Shown one piece after another: positions 1-12,486 of a stretch of DNA of 64,000 nucleotides. A program made the position numbers and the translations under genes. Origin of the DNA: Letharia columbiana (taxonomy: Eukaryota; Ascomycota; Lecanoromycetes; Lecanorales; Parmeliaceae). A model generated the notes under the pieces. The model saw only the letters and a list, made by a program, of their open reading frames with translations. It was not told the DNA's origin and did not search any database. Within the stretch, counting starts at the first letter, position 1, and every line of letters starts with the position of its first letter. Location: positions 95,572-159,571 of the forward strand of contig NW_023501166.1 in assembly GCF_014066305.1 (NCBI RefSeq). The letters run 5' to 3'.

Positions 1-403
1 ACCTGATCAACGGCAAACCTGTTTGAAGAGCTGCCTTTCGGAGGGTGACGTGATGTACCCCGGTGGTGTTGTCCAGGTCCACACTGTAACATTGCGACCT
101 TGCCTCTGGGAGCTTGGAGGGAACTAGGAAGGTAGCTCCATCGATGAAGGTGTTCCCCTTCCAGAAGCAAGCGTCCACATGATAATGTATAGACGCTAGA
201 GATTGACCATCCTCGAAGAATGCAGGCTGCATCAATTAGCTGGTATCCTATCATATTGATGATATCTTTGAACTTACCTTGGGTCCATAGACAATTGAAC
301 AGTTGAAATCTGCCGAGACATAGCCATACTTCTTCATCACCTGATGAAACAAAGATGGCTGGATTATTGGGATCCAGCTTGGCTGAGTTATTGAGTCAGC
401 CAT
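1..403 (-). CDS. hypothetical protein, 5' part (runs off left edge)
   Basis: I do not recognise this protein. The chosen ATG (position 403) starts MADSITQPSW and gives 42 codons, ending cleanly at a GTAAGT donor at 277. A 51-bp intron (277-227) has a CTAAT branch-like site and a GCAG acceptor. The second exon is open for 75 codons to the window edge, rich in aromatic and hydrophobic residues (YHVDACFWKG and similar). Two open exons joined in phase by good splice signals make a real gene likely. An in-frame upstream ATG at 441 would add residues, but an AG directly before the chosen start leaves open another upstream exon. Function, length and C-terminus are unknown because the gene is truncated here. 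Confidence 0.55.
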
Positions 404-2315
404 ACCTGTAATGATAGAAGTTGTTGTTTTTGATTGACACATGGTATTTGGATGAGGTCTGTAAGCAAGTATGAGGAGGATGGATCGATGGATGTTGACA
501 GACTGTATCCTCCTTGATGTGTGTTGACGGTAAAGTGTCGACCACAATCAGAGAGCTTCACAGATGCAGCTTCGAGTGATGATGCAGTGCAGTGTAAGAG
601 GGTCTAACAAAAAGGTTCAGATATGTCTGTGAGCGAGTGTTGTTGGATGCTGTGATGGTTTGACCACCAAAACAGTATGCACAACAGAGCGGTCACCACG
701 AGCAGACAGCCTCGCCTGTTGCAATATCGAAAGACGAAGCAGAGCAGTCAACTAAGATCAGAGTATGAAAGCCTGAGCCTCGGATATGCCTCAAAGTCTT
801 GGTGCTGGGAGTAGAAAGATGTCTATGAACGGTTGAAAACTTGCTGTTGAAGCATGGAGAAAGAACGAAGTTGTACTGCAGGAGGGGTTCAAATATGTGG
901 AATTTGAGAAGGGTTCACGCTGTGTTCGACTCGTGGCCAATCGGGTTGCAGAAAGGAGTGAAGATATCGAGGTGTTGAGAGCATACCTGTGTCAACAGTC
1001 CAAAGGAAGTTTGCCCTCTCCTCTACAGCCCTACCATCTCCGCAGCAGAACATCTCCTAACACATCCTCTGGGGGGCCTACACCTCTTGTCCACCAACTC
1101 CATGAGTGAATGCGTCTGCCAGCACGATCGTCCATGCTCCAAAACCAGGGGCAGAAGGATTGCAGAGCCAGGGGTACTCAGACCAGTGCTCGAAGCGACA
1201 TTGAGAAGCAAAAGTCTCTTCCGCTACGCATGAAGGCGAACATAGCCTTGCAGCATACTCTATCGCAGAAGAGTAGGACCCTCGTTCATAAGGTCGAAGC
1301 TCTATCCGAGATCAGCTTGCTCAAGTGGCGACTGAAGGGCTTTTTGGCGGGTATGAAGCTGATGTTCTGATGCTGCCCAATGGACATCAAACCGCTATGG
1401 CGTCGCCTTTTAGCAGGGAGTTGGATTCCGGGGAAATGTAGCTGACCTTGTGCTTGCGACAGTCATCGCACGAATATCTCATAGTCGACAACATCTCAAG
1501 GCTGCAAGCTCTGCTTCCTGCTTGCCCATTAATCAGGTATACAGCGACACTATCTCAAACATTAGCTTGCTCAACAAGGTAGTGATCACGATACTGACCC
1601 TCTTCCTGTGACACTTGTTGCATCCGGTAATCCTAAGTTGCAGAGACTTTAAGCCCTTATCAACGCTCATGAATACAACAGACGTATATGTATATAGAAT
1701 TCTGCTTCTCGTGCATATGGACAACAAGAAGAAGAAGAAGAAGAAGAAGAAGAAGAAATGTCTACGCATATTTAAAGAGCGCGATGGCGGCCACGAAATT
1801 ACGACTCAATTCATCGAAATTGCCAGCCCCCTCAATTCACAAGCCAAGGAGCATTAGATTGCGAAAGAATGTAGGGGAAATAAATTCATTGTGCGAAATG
1901 AGAGAAGACGGTATTGCATGACTGGAAACGAGCCAACGCCCTTGGTATGGCTATGGTGTATATTCCTTTTCATGAACCTTGTCTTGAGTTCCTAGTTGGT
2001 TGTGATTACATTTGATCCTGCCACTTATTGCCGTCCACCCCCTGTGAAGATAGACGAATCGTACCCTTTTGTCGTCAAGTAGGGCTATCAATTAGCAAAG
2101 ATTCTACAGTTTGGGGTATAAATTAGTAGTTTGCCCATTCATTGGGGTTAATGAACGACGCATAGAGAGTGTCATTGGACGCCGAAATTCCCAAAGGCTT
2201 GAATCGAGAGCCTACATATCCTTGCTACGTTATTTCACCGTAATCTGCGCCCTCAACTTACTAAGGGCAAGGCGTAGACGAAGTGCTTGAATTCTTGTTT
2301 TTAGCGTGTGCAGAA
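404..2315. other. intergenic region without a supported gene
   Basis: I see no gene I can support here. A plus-strand frame from about 897 to 1370 is interrupted only by one TGA at 1107-1109. Its second part (1110-1370) is helical and basic but matches nothing I know; it could be a decayed gene. A trinucleotide AAG microsatellite lies at about 1726-1757. Confidence 0.5.
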
Positions 2316-2758
2316 AACGTTGGAATACTTGGCACTGAGATTTTCAAAAAAAACCCACCAAAAGTAGTACTGAGTAGATGATCTTCTCCATATCGCATTC
2401 TACCACCTTCCTCATCATATTTGAAGCTCCTGTATATCTCGCTTAGCCGATCCTTGGTGTTTTGCCTTAGTGTTTCGAATCCTCCCAATGACGCAGTCAG
2501 GGGCCCCCCTACCGCCTCCTCCGGCCAGACAGTAGGGCTAAGAGGCGTCCTCCCGTGCCCAAGCGATTGCTGAGGATATCAGCCTCCAGACTGAAGGCCC
2601 TCATGCCCCCGTGAACGTGCGGCCCTGGAAGACAATTGCTAGGATATACAGAGCTTCAAATTGATGAGGAAGGTGGTAGAATGCGATATGGAGAGATTTC
2701 TTCGTACTACTTTTGGTGGGTGTGTGTGAGAATCTCAGTGCCAAGTATTCCAACTTTT
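2316..2758. repeat. long imperfect inverted repeat (~120-bp arms)
   Basis: The stretch about 2316-2440 reappears as its reverse complement at about 2640-2758. Both arms carry the same blocks in mirrored order: ccaagtattccaac, ctcagtg, accacc/cttcctcat, cgcattctacc and gatatac. Small gaps and substitutions separate the arms, and a ~200-bp spacer of unrelated, GC-richer sequence lies between. The right arm ends about 170 bp before the start of the dehydrogenase gene. This may be a decayed foldback or MITE-type element, or a duplication-inversion. I see no clear target-site duplication. Confidence 0.75.
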
Positions 2759-2925
2759 TCGCTAATTTGCAATCGAGAATAAGCGACTTTACGCGTTTAG
2801 CGATCTGCCCAATCAAGATCTTTGTCGATGACGATATCTTGTATTTGCTCGGTGCTACGAGACTACGAGTATCCCGCCACTTTCAACTGCCCTTGACATC
2901 CAATTGAGCGCGACTACATTCTCAC

Positions 2926-4094
2926 ATGCTTCCTAGAGCTGTTCGCCGCAACACTCTGTTCTTTCATGACTTTCTGAAGCCTCAATCCCAGAGCTCACGA
3001 GTATTTCTTCCCAACATACCCCTCATCTCGCACACAGCAAGACGAACAATGGCTACCGCAATGGCGAAACGCCTCGAGGGCAAGACAATCCTTGTGACAG
3101 GAGCATCATCTGGGATTGGCAAAAGCACAGGTCTCAGCGCAACCTCAACTTTCGACAACCACCACGCTGACGAAATCCAGCAATGGAATTCGCTCGAACC
3201 TCGCCTAAAAGTCTTAAGCTGGTTCTGACTGCGCGGAGGATTGATACTTTGAAAGTGATTGCAGAGGAGATCAAGGAAGAAGTTGGCTCAGGGGTCCAGG
3301 TACTGCCAGTGAAGTTGGACGTCAGCAACCCGAGTGAGGTGAAGGGCTTTGTAGATTCATTGCCGGCACAATTCAGGGACATTGATGTCTTGGTAAACAA
3401 TGCGTACGTCTCAAAAGTGGCTATGCATAAATTTGAAGAACAAATGCTGATGACTACCTTTTAGTGGTCTCGTCAAAGGCACAGCAAAGGCTCCAGACAT
3501 AGCTGATGAAGACATCGATGTCATGTTCTCCACCAACGTCACTGGCTTGATCAACATGACTCAAGCCATTCTTCCCATCTACAAGAAGCGTGAGGATGGA
3601 GGACGAGGAGACATAATCAACATTGGGTCGATAGCGGGCAGAGAAGCATACCCTGGCGGCTCGATCTACTGCGCAACAAAGGCGGCCATACGAAGTTTCA
3701 CAGATGCCATGCGAAGAGAGCTGATTGCTACGAGGATAAGAGTGATGGAAGTAGATCCAGGCCAAGTGGAGACCGAGTTTTCCGTCGTACGGTTTTATGG
3801 CGATAAAGCCAAAGCAGACGCGGTCTATGCGTAGGTATATTACCGTTTGCCAGTCCACAAGAAGCTAATTTCTCGGCAGCGGCTGCGAACCACTCACTCC
3901 TGATGATATTGCCGAAGTCGTGGTATTCAATGCAGCGAGAAGGGAAAATGTTGTCGTAGCTGATACGCTTATCTTTCCAAATCACCAGGTAAGGGTTGCT
4001 GCGCCCATCTCCTTTCATGTGATGCTTGCCATCACGGCAATGTTTGCTGATTTCTCTTCAGGCCGCGGCCACGGTCATGCACAAGAAGTCGTGA
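2926..4094 (+). CDS. NADP-dependent short-chain dehydrogenase, YMR226C-like
   Basis: Classical short-chain dehydrogenase/reductase. It most resembles fungal NADP-dependent 3-hydroxy acid dehydrogenases of the yeast YMR226C group, which oxidise L-allo-threonine, serine and related acids. Five exons splice in phase: introns 3131-3180, 3404-3464, 3831-3879 and 3989-4061, giving 311 codons. Seen motifs: cofactor loop TGASSGIG, NNAG rebuilt across intron 2, INIGSIAG carrying the catalytic Ser, and YCATK carrying the catalytic Tyr and Lys. The C-terminus is short (AAATVMHKKS). Two starts are possible: 2926 adds an Arg-rich, acid-poor extension resembling a mitochondrial presequence, while 3049 (MATAMAKRLEG) has a better context and gives the usual ~270 residues. 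I am sure of the family, less sure of the substrate and the start. Confidence 0.9.
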
Positions 4095-4190
4095 CACTCG
4101 TAGTTGAGCTAATCTTTGATAGGCTGGTACTGGTGGCGCGATGTACAAGAGGCCGTCATAGATCCCAACACGTATAAACTTGATTAAAGG

Positions 4191-4807
4191 CTATTGCTCG
4201 CCACCTAACTTCTCTTCGATCTTCTCCAGGTCTTCAGCCTCGGCCATCTCAATGACCTTCCCCGTTTCTGCGGTATTTCTCATCAACTCCTTTGCTCCGG
4301 CATAGAGCATTCGTAGTTCCGCATTGCAGGTAACCGGGAGATAGTAGAGCAGTACATAGGGTACCGAAAGACGACCAGATGGCTAGCTTTGTGTAAACGA
4401 GCAGTCTTCAATCTGGACCAACGGCAGAACGGACCAGATTCAGGGGATAGCTGAGCAGAACATAGCGTGGCGAGTGATCTGGCAGCTCGTCTGCTAACTC
4501 TTGCATGTTGGTATAAATTTCATCATCGACTTGTGCGATCTCCAAGGTGTGCTTATCGATCTGGTCTAGTTTGTAGAAAGCGGTCAGCTGATTGTTTCTC
4601 CATGTGGCGGCTGACTTGGTGTCCATACGGTGTGAGGGCAGTTCAGAACGTACAGATCACCGCTTGGGGGTCCTTTGCTCTTGAAGTCCCTAATCTAAAC
4701 TTCCGCAGCTTCTCTTTGGTCTCAGGTGAAAATGTGTACAACCGTGATTCCGAAGACTGCAACGGTCAGCTTAATGAAAGGTGCGCGCGGCAGCTCTGGC
4801 TCACCAT
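4191..4807 (-). CDS. glia maturation factor (ADF/cofilin-fold Arp2/3 regulator)
   Basis: GMF is a small ADF-homology protein that binds the Arp2/3 complex and promotes debranching of actin networks; the yeast member is Aim7. Four exons give 142 residues, the usual length. The first exon is only the ATG (4805-4807), followed by introns 4757-4804, 4566-4653 and 4383-4434. Key stretches match the family: SRLYTFSPETKEKLRKF near the N-terminus, FRLGTSRAKDPQAVIYQID, ELADELPDHSPRYVLLSYPL, GRLSVPYVLLYYLPV and an acidic helical tail ending KIEEKLGGEQ. All splices preserve the expected alignment. It is convergent with the dehydrogenase gene, only about 100 bp apart. An intron directly after the start codon is unusual but known in compact fungal genes. 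Confidence 0.93.
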
Positions 4808-5055
4808 ATTCGATAAATATCAAGAACAGCGTCTCCCAAGGTATAAATTCTAGGATATGAGCAGCTGATGACAGTGCAGTTCTGAAGAACTGCCCGCGTC
4901 AGATCCTCCTTTAGATTCATGAGATCCGATAAATCCGAGAAACCTTGGCGATCTCGGCAGATCTCGCCCCGCGTACTGCTGCATCTTGACTTTGATGACA
5001 TAGATAATGTCCATGTACTCCATTGCTGGACGGTTAACCTATTGTCCACACCTCA

Positions 5056-6214
5056 ATGTTTGCAAGACTTAGCCAATTGAGTCGACATCTGTCTCGGCCA
5101 CTTCCTTACTACGCACACTCCTCGGCAGCAGCTTCCAGCGCCTTCCCAAGAAGCAGCATCATGACACCAGTGACAGCAGAAGAGAAGAGTAAGCGCATGA
5201 TACATACAGCAGGATGCATTATCATTGGCGATGAGGTCCTCGGTGGCAAGGTGTGCCCCAATGCGCGACTGGACGCGGAGTATCCTCCCAGCTGAACAGA
5301 CACAAATCAGACTGTCGATACCAACTCGGCGTATCTTGCCAAGTTCTGCTTCAAACTGGGCATGAATCTGAAAAGGATAGAAGTGATAGGAGATGACGAG
5401 GGAGAGATAGTAGAAGCTGCAAGACGGATGAGTGACAACTACGACTTTGTGGTCACAAGGCAAGATAATGAAAGAGCCGATGAGAGAGTCGATGGATTAC
5501 ATTGCTGACATGTAGCAGTGGAGGAATTGGCCCAACGTAAGTGCGGCATGAAGTACCTGCCGCATTATGAAGCTTACTCAAGACACCACTAGACATGACG
5601 ATATTACTTATCAATCGGTAGCAAAGGCTTTTGAACTAAAACTCGTGGAACATCAGGAGGCTTTAACCCGAATGAAGAAGCTTTCGAAACCGCATCCTTC
5701 GCAACCTAATTTTTCATACGACGTACCATCGCCTGCCCTGGAAGCAAAGAAACGGATGATAAGGCTACCAATGGATACTTCAAGAGACGATGAGGGCCAG
5801 GTACTGTTTGTCGACGAGAGTTTATGGGTTCCTGTTTCGGTTGTCAACGGCAACATTCATATCTTGCCCGGAGTCCCCAGACTATTTGAGAAGCTTCTCG
5901 AAGGACTCAAACCCGGTTTAGTACCACGGCTGACGGATCCCGAAGGCAAGGGTGTATACCGGATACTGATCTCTACTCCAATGGCAGAAAGTGCAGTAGC
6001 GTCTTACCTGACCGAGCTAGCAGGGGAAGTTGAGTCGAAAGGAGTCAAAGTTGGAAGCTATCCACGTTGGGGAAGAAAGAGGAACTCTGTCACGCTTGTT
6101 GGAAGAGACGAGGAATATCTTTTGAGTTTAGTTGGGGAGGTAGAGAAAAATGTGCAAGGCAAAAGGGTAGAAAGAGAAGATGAGATGGACCAAAGTGACG
6201 ATCCAGATGAATGA
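5056..6214 (+). CDS. molybdopterin-binding-domain protein, FAD pyrophosphatase (Fpy1)-like
   Basis: Contains a MoCF_biosynth-type domain as found in yeast Fpy1 and the N-terminal half of human FLAD1, where it hydrolyses FAD to FMN and AMP. Four exons give 327 residues: 5056-5250, 5311-5459, 5519-5536 and 5593-6214. Seen motifs: GDEVLGGK (exon 1), TVDTNSAYLAKFCF and RIEVIGDDEGEI (exon 2), VVTSGGIGPTHDD built across exons 2-4, and NIHILPGVPRLFEKLL. The first ~35 residues are Arg/Ser/Ala-rich and could be a mitochondrial presequence. Two oddities: intron 2 (5460-5518) has a GC donor, and exon 3 is only 18 nt. Both are needed to rebuild the conserved SGGIGPT loop, so I trust them. The substrate is inferred from the family. 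Confidence 0.88.
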
Positions 6215-7408
6215 AATCCAGGATAGAGCTCCTTGGGAGATAGAATAACAGGTCTCTCAATAGAGCCTTATACTAGATAATACGCAACAACATGAAACAG
6301 TCGCATGGATGATCTTTTGGAGAAGCACGGAGATCGTCAGTGGCCCTGCAACAGGATATCGGAGCTTAATTAGCCCAAGCACATGGCTCATGCAGGACGA
6401 TGTCGTAATAGCCGTCCCAAGCTCATTTATGGCCTTATCGCCCATGCAAATACTGATGACTGCAAAGTAATGGCACAGAATTTTTTGTGGTGCGTAGTGG
6501 ATGGATGCCTTGCAACATGCTCCGGCCGATCTGGGCTGAGCATCAACCCCTTGCCACATCTCCTTGCCCACCACCTCTGTGCGAATACTTGAGCTCGTTC
6601 CCTCGCACTTTTTCCTTACCAAAACCCTCGCAGAAAAGGCAGCTGGTCATCGACAAGTAATCCGTCTTTCGTCAAGCTACTTTAGACAGGCATAAGCAGG
6701 CGGGGGATCCCAAGCTCTCTAGGCGCTCTTGGAATCTGCCTATCAGATCACCTCATCGCCCTCCTCTGCCGGAACTAGAGGGAACGGCGGGTCAACCCAA
6801 AGCCTCTCCCAAGGGACCCAGTCCCATCTTCCCCGGGGGTCCCAGCTATCTGAACTATCGCGGAGGTGTCCTGTTGGTCTGCGCTAAAGTCGGCACTAAG
6901 ACGGCCGTATGCTCCCCCTGTCACTTTTTTCCCTGTCCATGCTGCAGGTGCCATGAGATGCTTGTGCAGAAACTTTCACTAACACAGAACCTCAGCGGTA
7001 CCAACGCCATCACACTTCCTCTTTACATCAACCTCACCTCTTTATCAAGGCCAAGCTCTTTCGTCACACTCTTGCCCCAAGAGCACGTACCACCATACGT
7101 CTTAACCCTGGAGTGTCTTAGATCTCACACCACCCAATCGATCTGTTTGTCGCAAGCGCAAGACCGTCTCTCGCAAAGCTCGCAACCTTCTCCTCAAAGT
7201 CTCCTGAGCTTCCCTTCCTACACACATTTGAGCGGCTATTCTCTAGCGACAAGCGGACCTCTGCAAAATCCCCGCCACAGCTCCCTCGTACCCTTGTGCT
7301 CCTGTCGTCATCCGACATCCAGTCGGATACGCCAATCAACCTACGGGCCACGCGACTTCCACGTTTCTTAGGGACGATCTATATTGAGCTATACAATTTA
7401 CCGCAGCC
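6215..7408 (+). other. intergenic region and probable long 5' leader of the Ras gene
   Basis: No protein gene is supported. From about 6870 to 7370 the plus strand is C/T-rich (ccacc, ctcctc and tctcgc runs). This is typical of promoters and 5' untranslated leaders of strongly expressed fungal genes, and it leads directly to the Ras start codon. Confidence 0.5.
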
Positions 7409-8277
7409 ATGACTAGTAATAGTAATAGAGTTCGTGACCCTTTCCCTTTCCTGGGATATCCCAATGTGTCTTCGAGCCATGCGTTCTAACACTCCGCCTG
7501 TACAGTTTCTTCGAGAGTACAAGCTTGTGGTGGTTGGTGGAGGTGGTGTGGGAAAGTCATGTTTGACTATCCAGCTCATACAAAGCCATTTCGTCGATGA
7601 ATACGACCCTACAATAGAAGGTTCGCCTGGCCCGCTTGTCTGACTCCTAGAAGGACGGTGAGCTAACACAGCTTAAAGACTCCTATCGAAAGCAATGCGT
7701 CATAGATGACGAGGTCGCCCTGCTCGATGTACTGGATACAGCTGGTCAAGAAGAATACTCGGCGATGCGAGAGCAATATATGCGCACGGGCGAAGGATTT
7801 CTACTGGTCTACTCAATCACATCACGGCAAAGCTTTGAAGAGATCTTGACATTCCAACAACAAATACTGCGAGTGAAGGACAAAGACTACTTTCCCATCA
7901 TCATAGTGGGTAACAAATGCGATCTGGACTCAGAGCGAGAAGTCTCAAGGCAAGGTACGTTTGAAGCCAGTACCCATAATTCGCGAGAAGCTCTTTACGA
8001 CTCCGCGAGCTCTACTGCTATGGTGATCAGCTAACGTTTTTGATTTGCAGAGGGTGAGCAGCTAGCTCGCCAGTTCGGCTGCGCCTTCATTGAGACCTCC
8101 GCAAAATCCCGCATCAACGTCGACAACGCCTTCTTCAATATCGTCCGCGAAATCAGAAGATACAACAAAGAGATGTCATCCTATCCAGCGGGCGGAGGAG
8201 GGCCCAGTACGTCCCGGCCGCCACAGGACAGTTCAGACAGCGCGGGCTGCTGCGGTGGGAAGTGCATTGTGATGTGA
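7409..8277 (+). CDS. rasA: Ras-family small GTPase (RasA/Ras1 type)
   Basis: Plasma-membrane GTP switch controlling growth, polarity and cAMP/MAPK signalling in fungi. Four exons give 212 residues: 7409-7429, 7506-7620, 7679-7954 and 8051-8277. All diagnostic motifs are present: P-loop GGGGVGKS (the normal fungal variant), effector region [33 protein letters not shown] and ETSAKS. The hypervariable tail is Gly/Ser-rich and ends in two adjacent cysteines, GGK, then CIVM. That is a CaaX box with terminal Met, so farnesylation is expected, and the upstream Cys pair is a likely palmitoylation site. The effector loop is split by intron 2 exactly inside the Asp codon. The symbol follows Aspergillus usage. 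Confidence 0.97.
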
Positions 8278-11200
8278 TAGACCTGGCCAGCTACAGTGGA
8301 AAAGCAGGCTACCCATATGGAAAGGGCTTGGGAAGACTTTGCATGGATATACCAGAAAAGGATCAGAGCGCGGGGTTTGTGGAATGCTAGCTACTTGTTT
8401 GCGAGCTGCAACTTTTGCGGGGTTGGAGTTGTGGGGTTCAAGGCGAGATCAGATACCTTCCATGCGGCCGATCGCCTGGAAAGAGTTCGTGGCATTTACT
8501 GGCTCTATTATGAGGATCTGGGGTGTGAGGGTAGAATACTTTCTTCTCTCTACATCTGAATCTCATTTTTTATTTTTTTCGCTGTCAAAAAAGAAGTCTG
8601 CAAATGCCCATTGAAATGGTTGTTTGCCGCTCCGCTCGTCGGCATTTCCTACGCGGCTTCCTCTTCGGGCACGTCGCCATGTGCCCTTTCCTCCTCAAGA
8701 CGCAGGATGCATGATGCATGAAATGATACGAGCGGCAAGCCCGAGACCGCATGCGAGACCGCATGCATGCATTAGCTTCGCCACAGGCGTCACTTTGCCG
8801 AGACCGCAAGGCCAACTGTTTTTATGGAGCCTTGTCATTATGCACCGCTTCAGTATCGATTTATTGGTGGCTTCATCGAGACGCATGGTGTATGCTTGAG
8901 TATGGTCAGTAGTACTTCTTTCCAATTGCGAAAACGAAGTGTTTCCCCACTTTGCCGTTGATGCCTCAGCGAAGTCTTCTGTCCGTTCCTCTGCATCGGA
9001 GAGGAACCCAATCTGGACAACGCATCCGTTGGGTTCAGTTGGGATCGTGCATGAAAGACTACTGCATTTGTCCAATGAGAAGCAAATGACTGCTCAGCGT
9101 TAACAGAGCCTTATCGCCAAATTCCTCCCGTTAGCATGGTCTCCAATTGCGCCATTGATACAGACTTGATATATCTCGCTGGGAGATCAGGCCGGGACTT
9201 ATTATTGTACGATTACATGATGGCATCAGAAGCATCTTCGGCTCAGCATCACGAGGATCGAATAGACCCCACAAATTCTTGCAATAAAAACCGTACGGGA
9301 AAGCACTGCTTAATTCAGACAGGCAAGGCCTAAAGGTAGCTACTTCAGGATCTAGCACGTACATATGGCCTTCTGAATGACGAGTTTCTTCACGCAGATC
9401 GAGCCCTAAGTCCACGCTATGTCTATCGGGTGTACTCGAATGCATCGCAGGGTCTCAACTGCGAGGCACGATTCGCTCAGCCGCAGTCTTGAAGAAGTCC
9501 GAATGTCGCCTTGATTTTGATGAAGTTTCCCGACGAAGAGGCTAAAAACGTGGTGGAAAATCACTTACTCAGCAATGCAGATATAGCCTTGAGCTTCATC
9601 TCATGAACAAGTTCCTTGCTCTTTGCCCTTCAGCATGCAACCCGCGTAGACTAGTGTTGCCAAAATGGGACCAGCTCGAAGTTCCTAGCTAAACAGATCA
9701 TACAAATATGTGTTCTCGACACGCAGGGGGCAGAATCCTCCTCCCTATCCTCTGCCATGGAGTTGTTCGAAGTGTAAGACATTACCAATGGACGAGACTT
9801 GAGCCACGAAGATCATGCAGCAAATTACCATGCTTATGCAGAGCTTGAAGGTTCGAGTTGCTCGAACACACGCTCACTGCAACTGCTAATCACTTTGGCC
9901 TCTTCGACTCTGTACCGCACATGATGGACTCCAGGAGTGAGCAATATATGAGAAAGCGGGTATCAGAGTTCGGATCCGCTTCTTTCGCCGACATGTAATC
10001 GATATTACCTTCGGAGCTGGACCTAGCAGTGCGACTAGCGTAAAGTCTCGGCAGTGAATAATATTCAGCATGGTCGGAGCCGTTTTCGGCCTTTGTAAGC
10101 CCGACCGGAACGATTCAGAGTTTCCTCAAAATTTGCTAGGAGTTCGAAGGTACAAGGGTCAACTATTACTATACTCAAACGCAGTCGAGGGAAGCGTGCG
10201 GCGTCCAGACAGGAATGATAGTGGATAAAGAGGGTGATGTCTGGCCGGCCTCAGATCACATTTCTATTATCACCCATGCATTGGGACCGGGACGTTTGTA
10301 AGTAACATCACTGTCAATGCAAGGTATTCCGGCGACGCGTGTGATGTCGATGATGGAACGGAGCGGTTGAACTATGAGCCAGCCTGCAGGTGATTGTGTG
10401 GAAGAGTCAATGATTTTGAGTGGTTCGGTTTTCAGGGAGATTGGGAACGAAGTGCTAGTATCAAAATCTTTAGGGCGTCCCTAACTATCACCTAATACAC
10501 AGAGGAGTTCACAGAATGGAAATACTCTTATAGAATCTGGAATCGTTCTTGAGGCAAAGCAAAAGGCTTGTAGATATAAGACTGGCTTACCGTTGAATTT
10601 AGATTTACTAGACGGATCGTACAGTCTCCTTCTCTTCTCCGGCACCAGCAAAACCGCAATCACCGTCAGTGCTCAATCTCACTGTCCAACTTGTGCTGAA
10701 GTACATATAAAAGCAGCATCCAATCGGACGGTCTGCTCGTCCCATTGGTATCATTCAATGATTGCCTGACGACTTCCCTGCATGGGCGCTTGGTATTCCT
10801 CACCAACCTCAACCCAACTTGACTGTCGGGGCTGAAAACCTGTCTATACAACCCACAGGATTGCATAAAGAGTATCGCTAGGATTTGCTGTCTGCATCAT
10901 GAATGCCCAACCCCACCCACCGAATTTTATGGACCTGCAATGTTGCTCGACACCACCGGACCCGTCCGCCCTTTCCTTCCCGCAAGTACTCCCAAGAGAT
11001 CCTTCCGATCCGTCCGCGATTCGGTCCTCTACACGAAAGTGATCGCCGCACGGAGTACAGCCTCTGGCCATACAGCCCCCTGGCCTTTAGCCGCCCACGT
11101 CTCGCACCTTTCGGGGCAGTTTCCAGGTGCAGGTTCCAAGCTCGGCGGGCTGGCGGCGCCCCACTCGGGAAAGTGCCTCTATCTCGCTACCCTCGCGGTG

Positions 11201-12486
11201 CTTCTGGTATGAACAGGATCCTCTCCCCCTTTGGCCCACCCTTCCCGCACACACTCGCTCTCTTTCTATGCGCTAGACCCTGAAATGACTAGCCCTCCGG
11301 TGGTAAAGGAGTACCTCACTTCGAGAAGGGGGCGTTGAAGCGTCTCTCGGACGATGATTTTCAAAAGCGGCGTATAGCAGGACCTTGTTTTGGACGGTAC
11401 CCGTGAGCAGCGAAGCTCTGGGAAGTGTAAATCGCAAAGCGAGACATACCACCCGGTTTGGGAGGGTTGTACATTGAAAGCAATTGGGGTGTAACCGTGT
11501 ACGGCTCAAGAGATTACGTGCACTGCGATTCTATCTCTATTGTGGAACCTTAGCCGAGATGTCTCATTTGTGTCACTGCATCGGGGAGACACCTGATCCA
11601 GACAGCCCGTCCGTTCGGTCCAATCGCCATCGTGCACGGCAGAAGGCTGCGGTTGTTCAATGGGAAGGTTTGTCATCCGCTCAGGCTGCTAATGGCCTCA
11701 GATGTCTGGATGCATCGGAGGTGGCTGTGTTCTGCGAGATTACGAAACGGGTTTCAGGTTGGCTCAGACCATCGTCCTTGTCTGATCTCTCGAAGAGATG
11801 TCGCCGCAGGGCTGCGGTAGGCGGATTCAGCCACCAGCTTTGTCAATTAGACAGATGATCTTGGTTCTATGTGGGAAAGACAATGCTCTCACGTGAGCTC
11901 CAGACTCCCGTCAGTCACAACAGTGGCAGCGGATTGAAAAGCAGGGCTAGACGGTAAGTGATCCCACTACTCTAACCAAAATACGGTACATGTGCTGACA
12001 TCGGATAGCAGTCGAAGGCTGTGTACCTCGGTGTCAGTACAGGATCCCTTCCAGCGGATCCGCTTTCTTCTCATAAGGCTACAATGTTGATCGCCATAAC
12101 TCCCATATTCGGTGTGTTCAGTCATAGATCAGAGCGTTGACAGATGTCTCTCGTGAATAAACTAGCAGACTTCAGGTCAGGTATCAATCATTGACGCTAT
12201 TACATTGGGACAAAGTTGTCTTCAATTAATCATGGACTTGTTGAGGAACTTAATTTCCCAACCCTGAGGCAATGTTCTCGCTCCTCCAAATGGATACATC
12301 AGAGCTTCAAAAATCAGCACAGAGACTTATGCATTCCAGCACCAGGAAGGACATGCTGCTCTTTGTCTCCACCCGACTCATCTTCTGAACCACTCCGATA
12401 GCCTACAGATTCAATCGGGGTCGTGGGAATCAGCGGTATCATTTGGAGCTTTGATAACCCTGAGATTGGTTGAAGTTCAGGGTATA
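8278..12486. other. gene-poor stretch, no supported gene
   Basis: Over 4 kb without a coding frame I can support. Short direct repeats such as gagaccgcatgc occur near 8740-8770. The frames present here are short, lack consistent splice partners and match no family I know. This is probably intergenic accessory DNA, perhaps with decayed sequence. Confidence 0.5.

Noticed and set aside
6874..7371. Plus-strand 165-codon frame before the Ras gene
   Set aside because: Ser/Pro/Leu/His-rich translation of the C/T-rich Ras leader; no domain.
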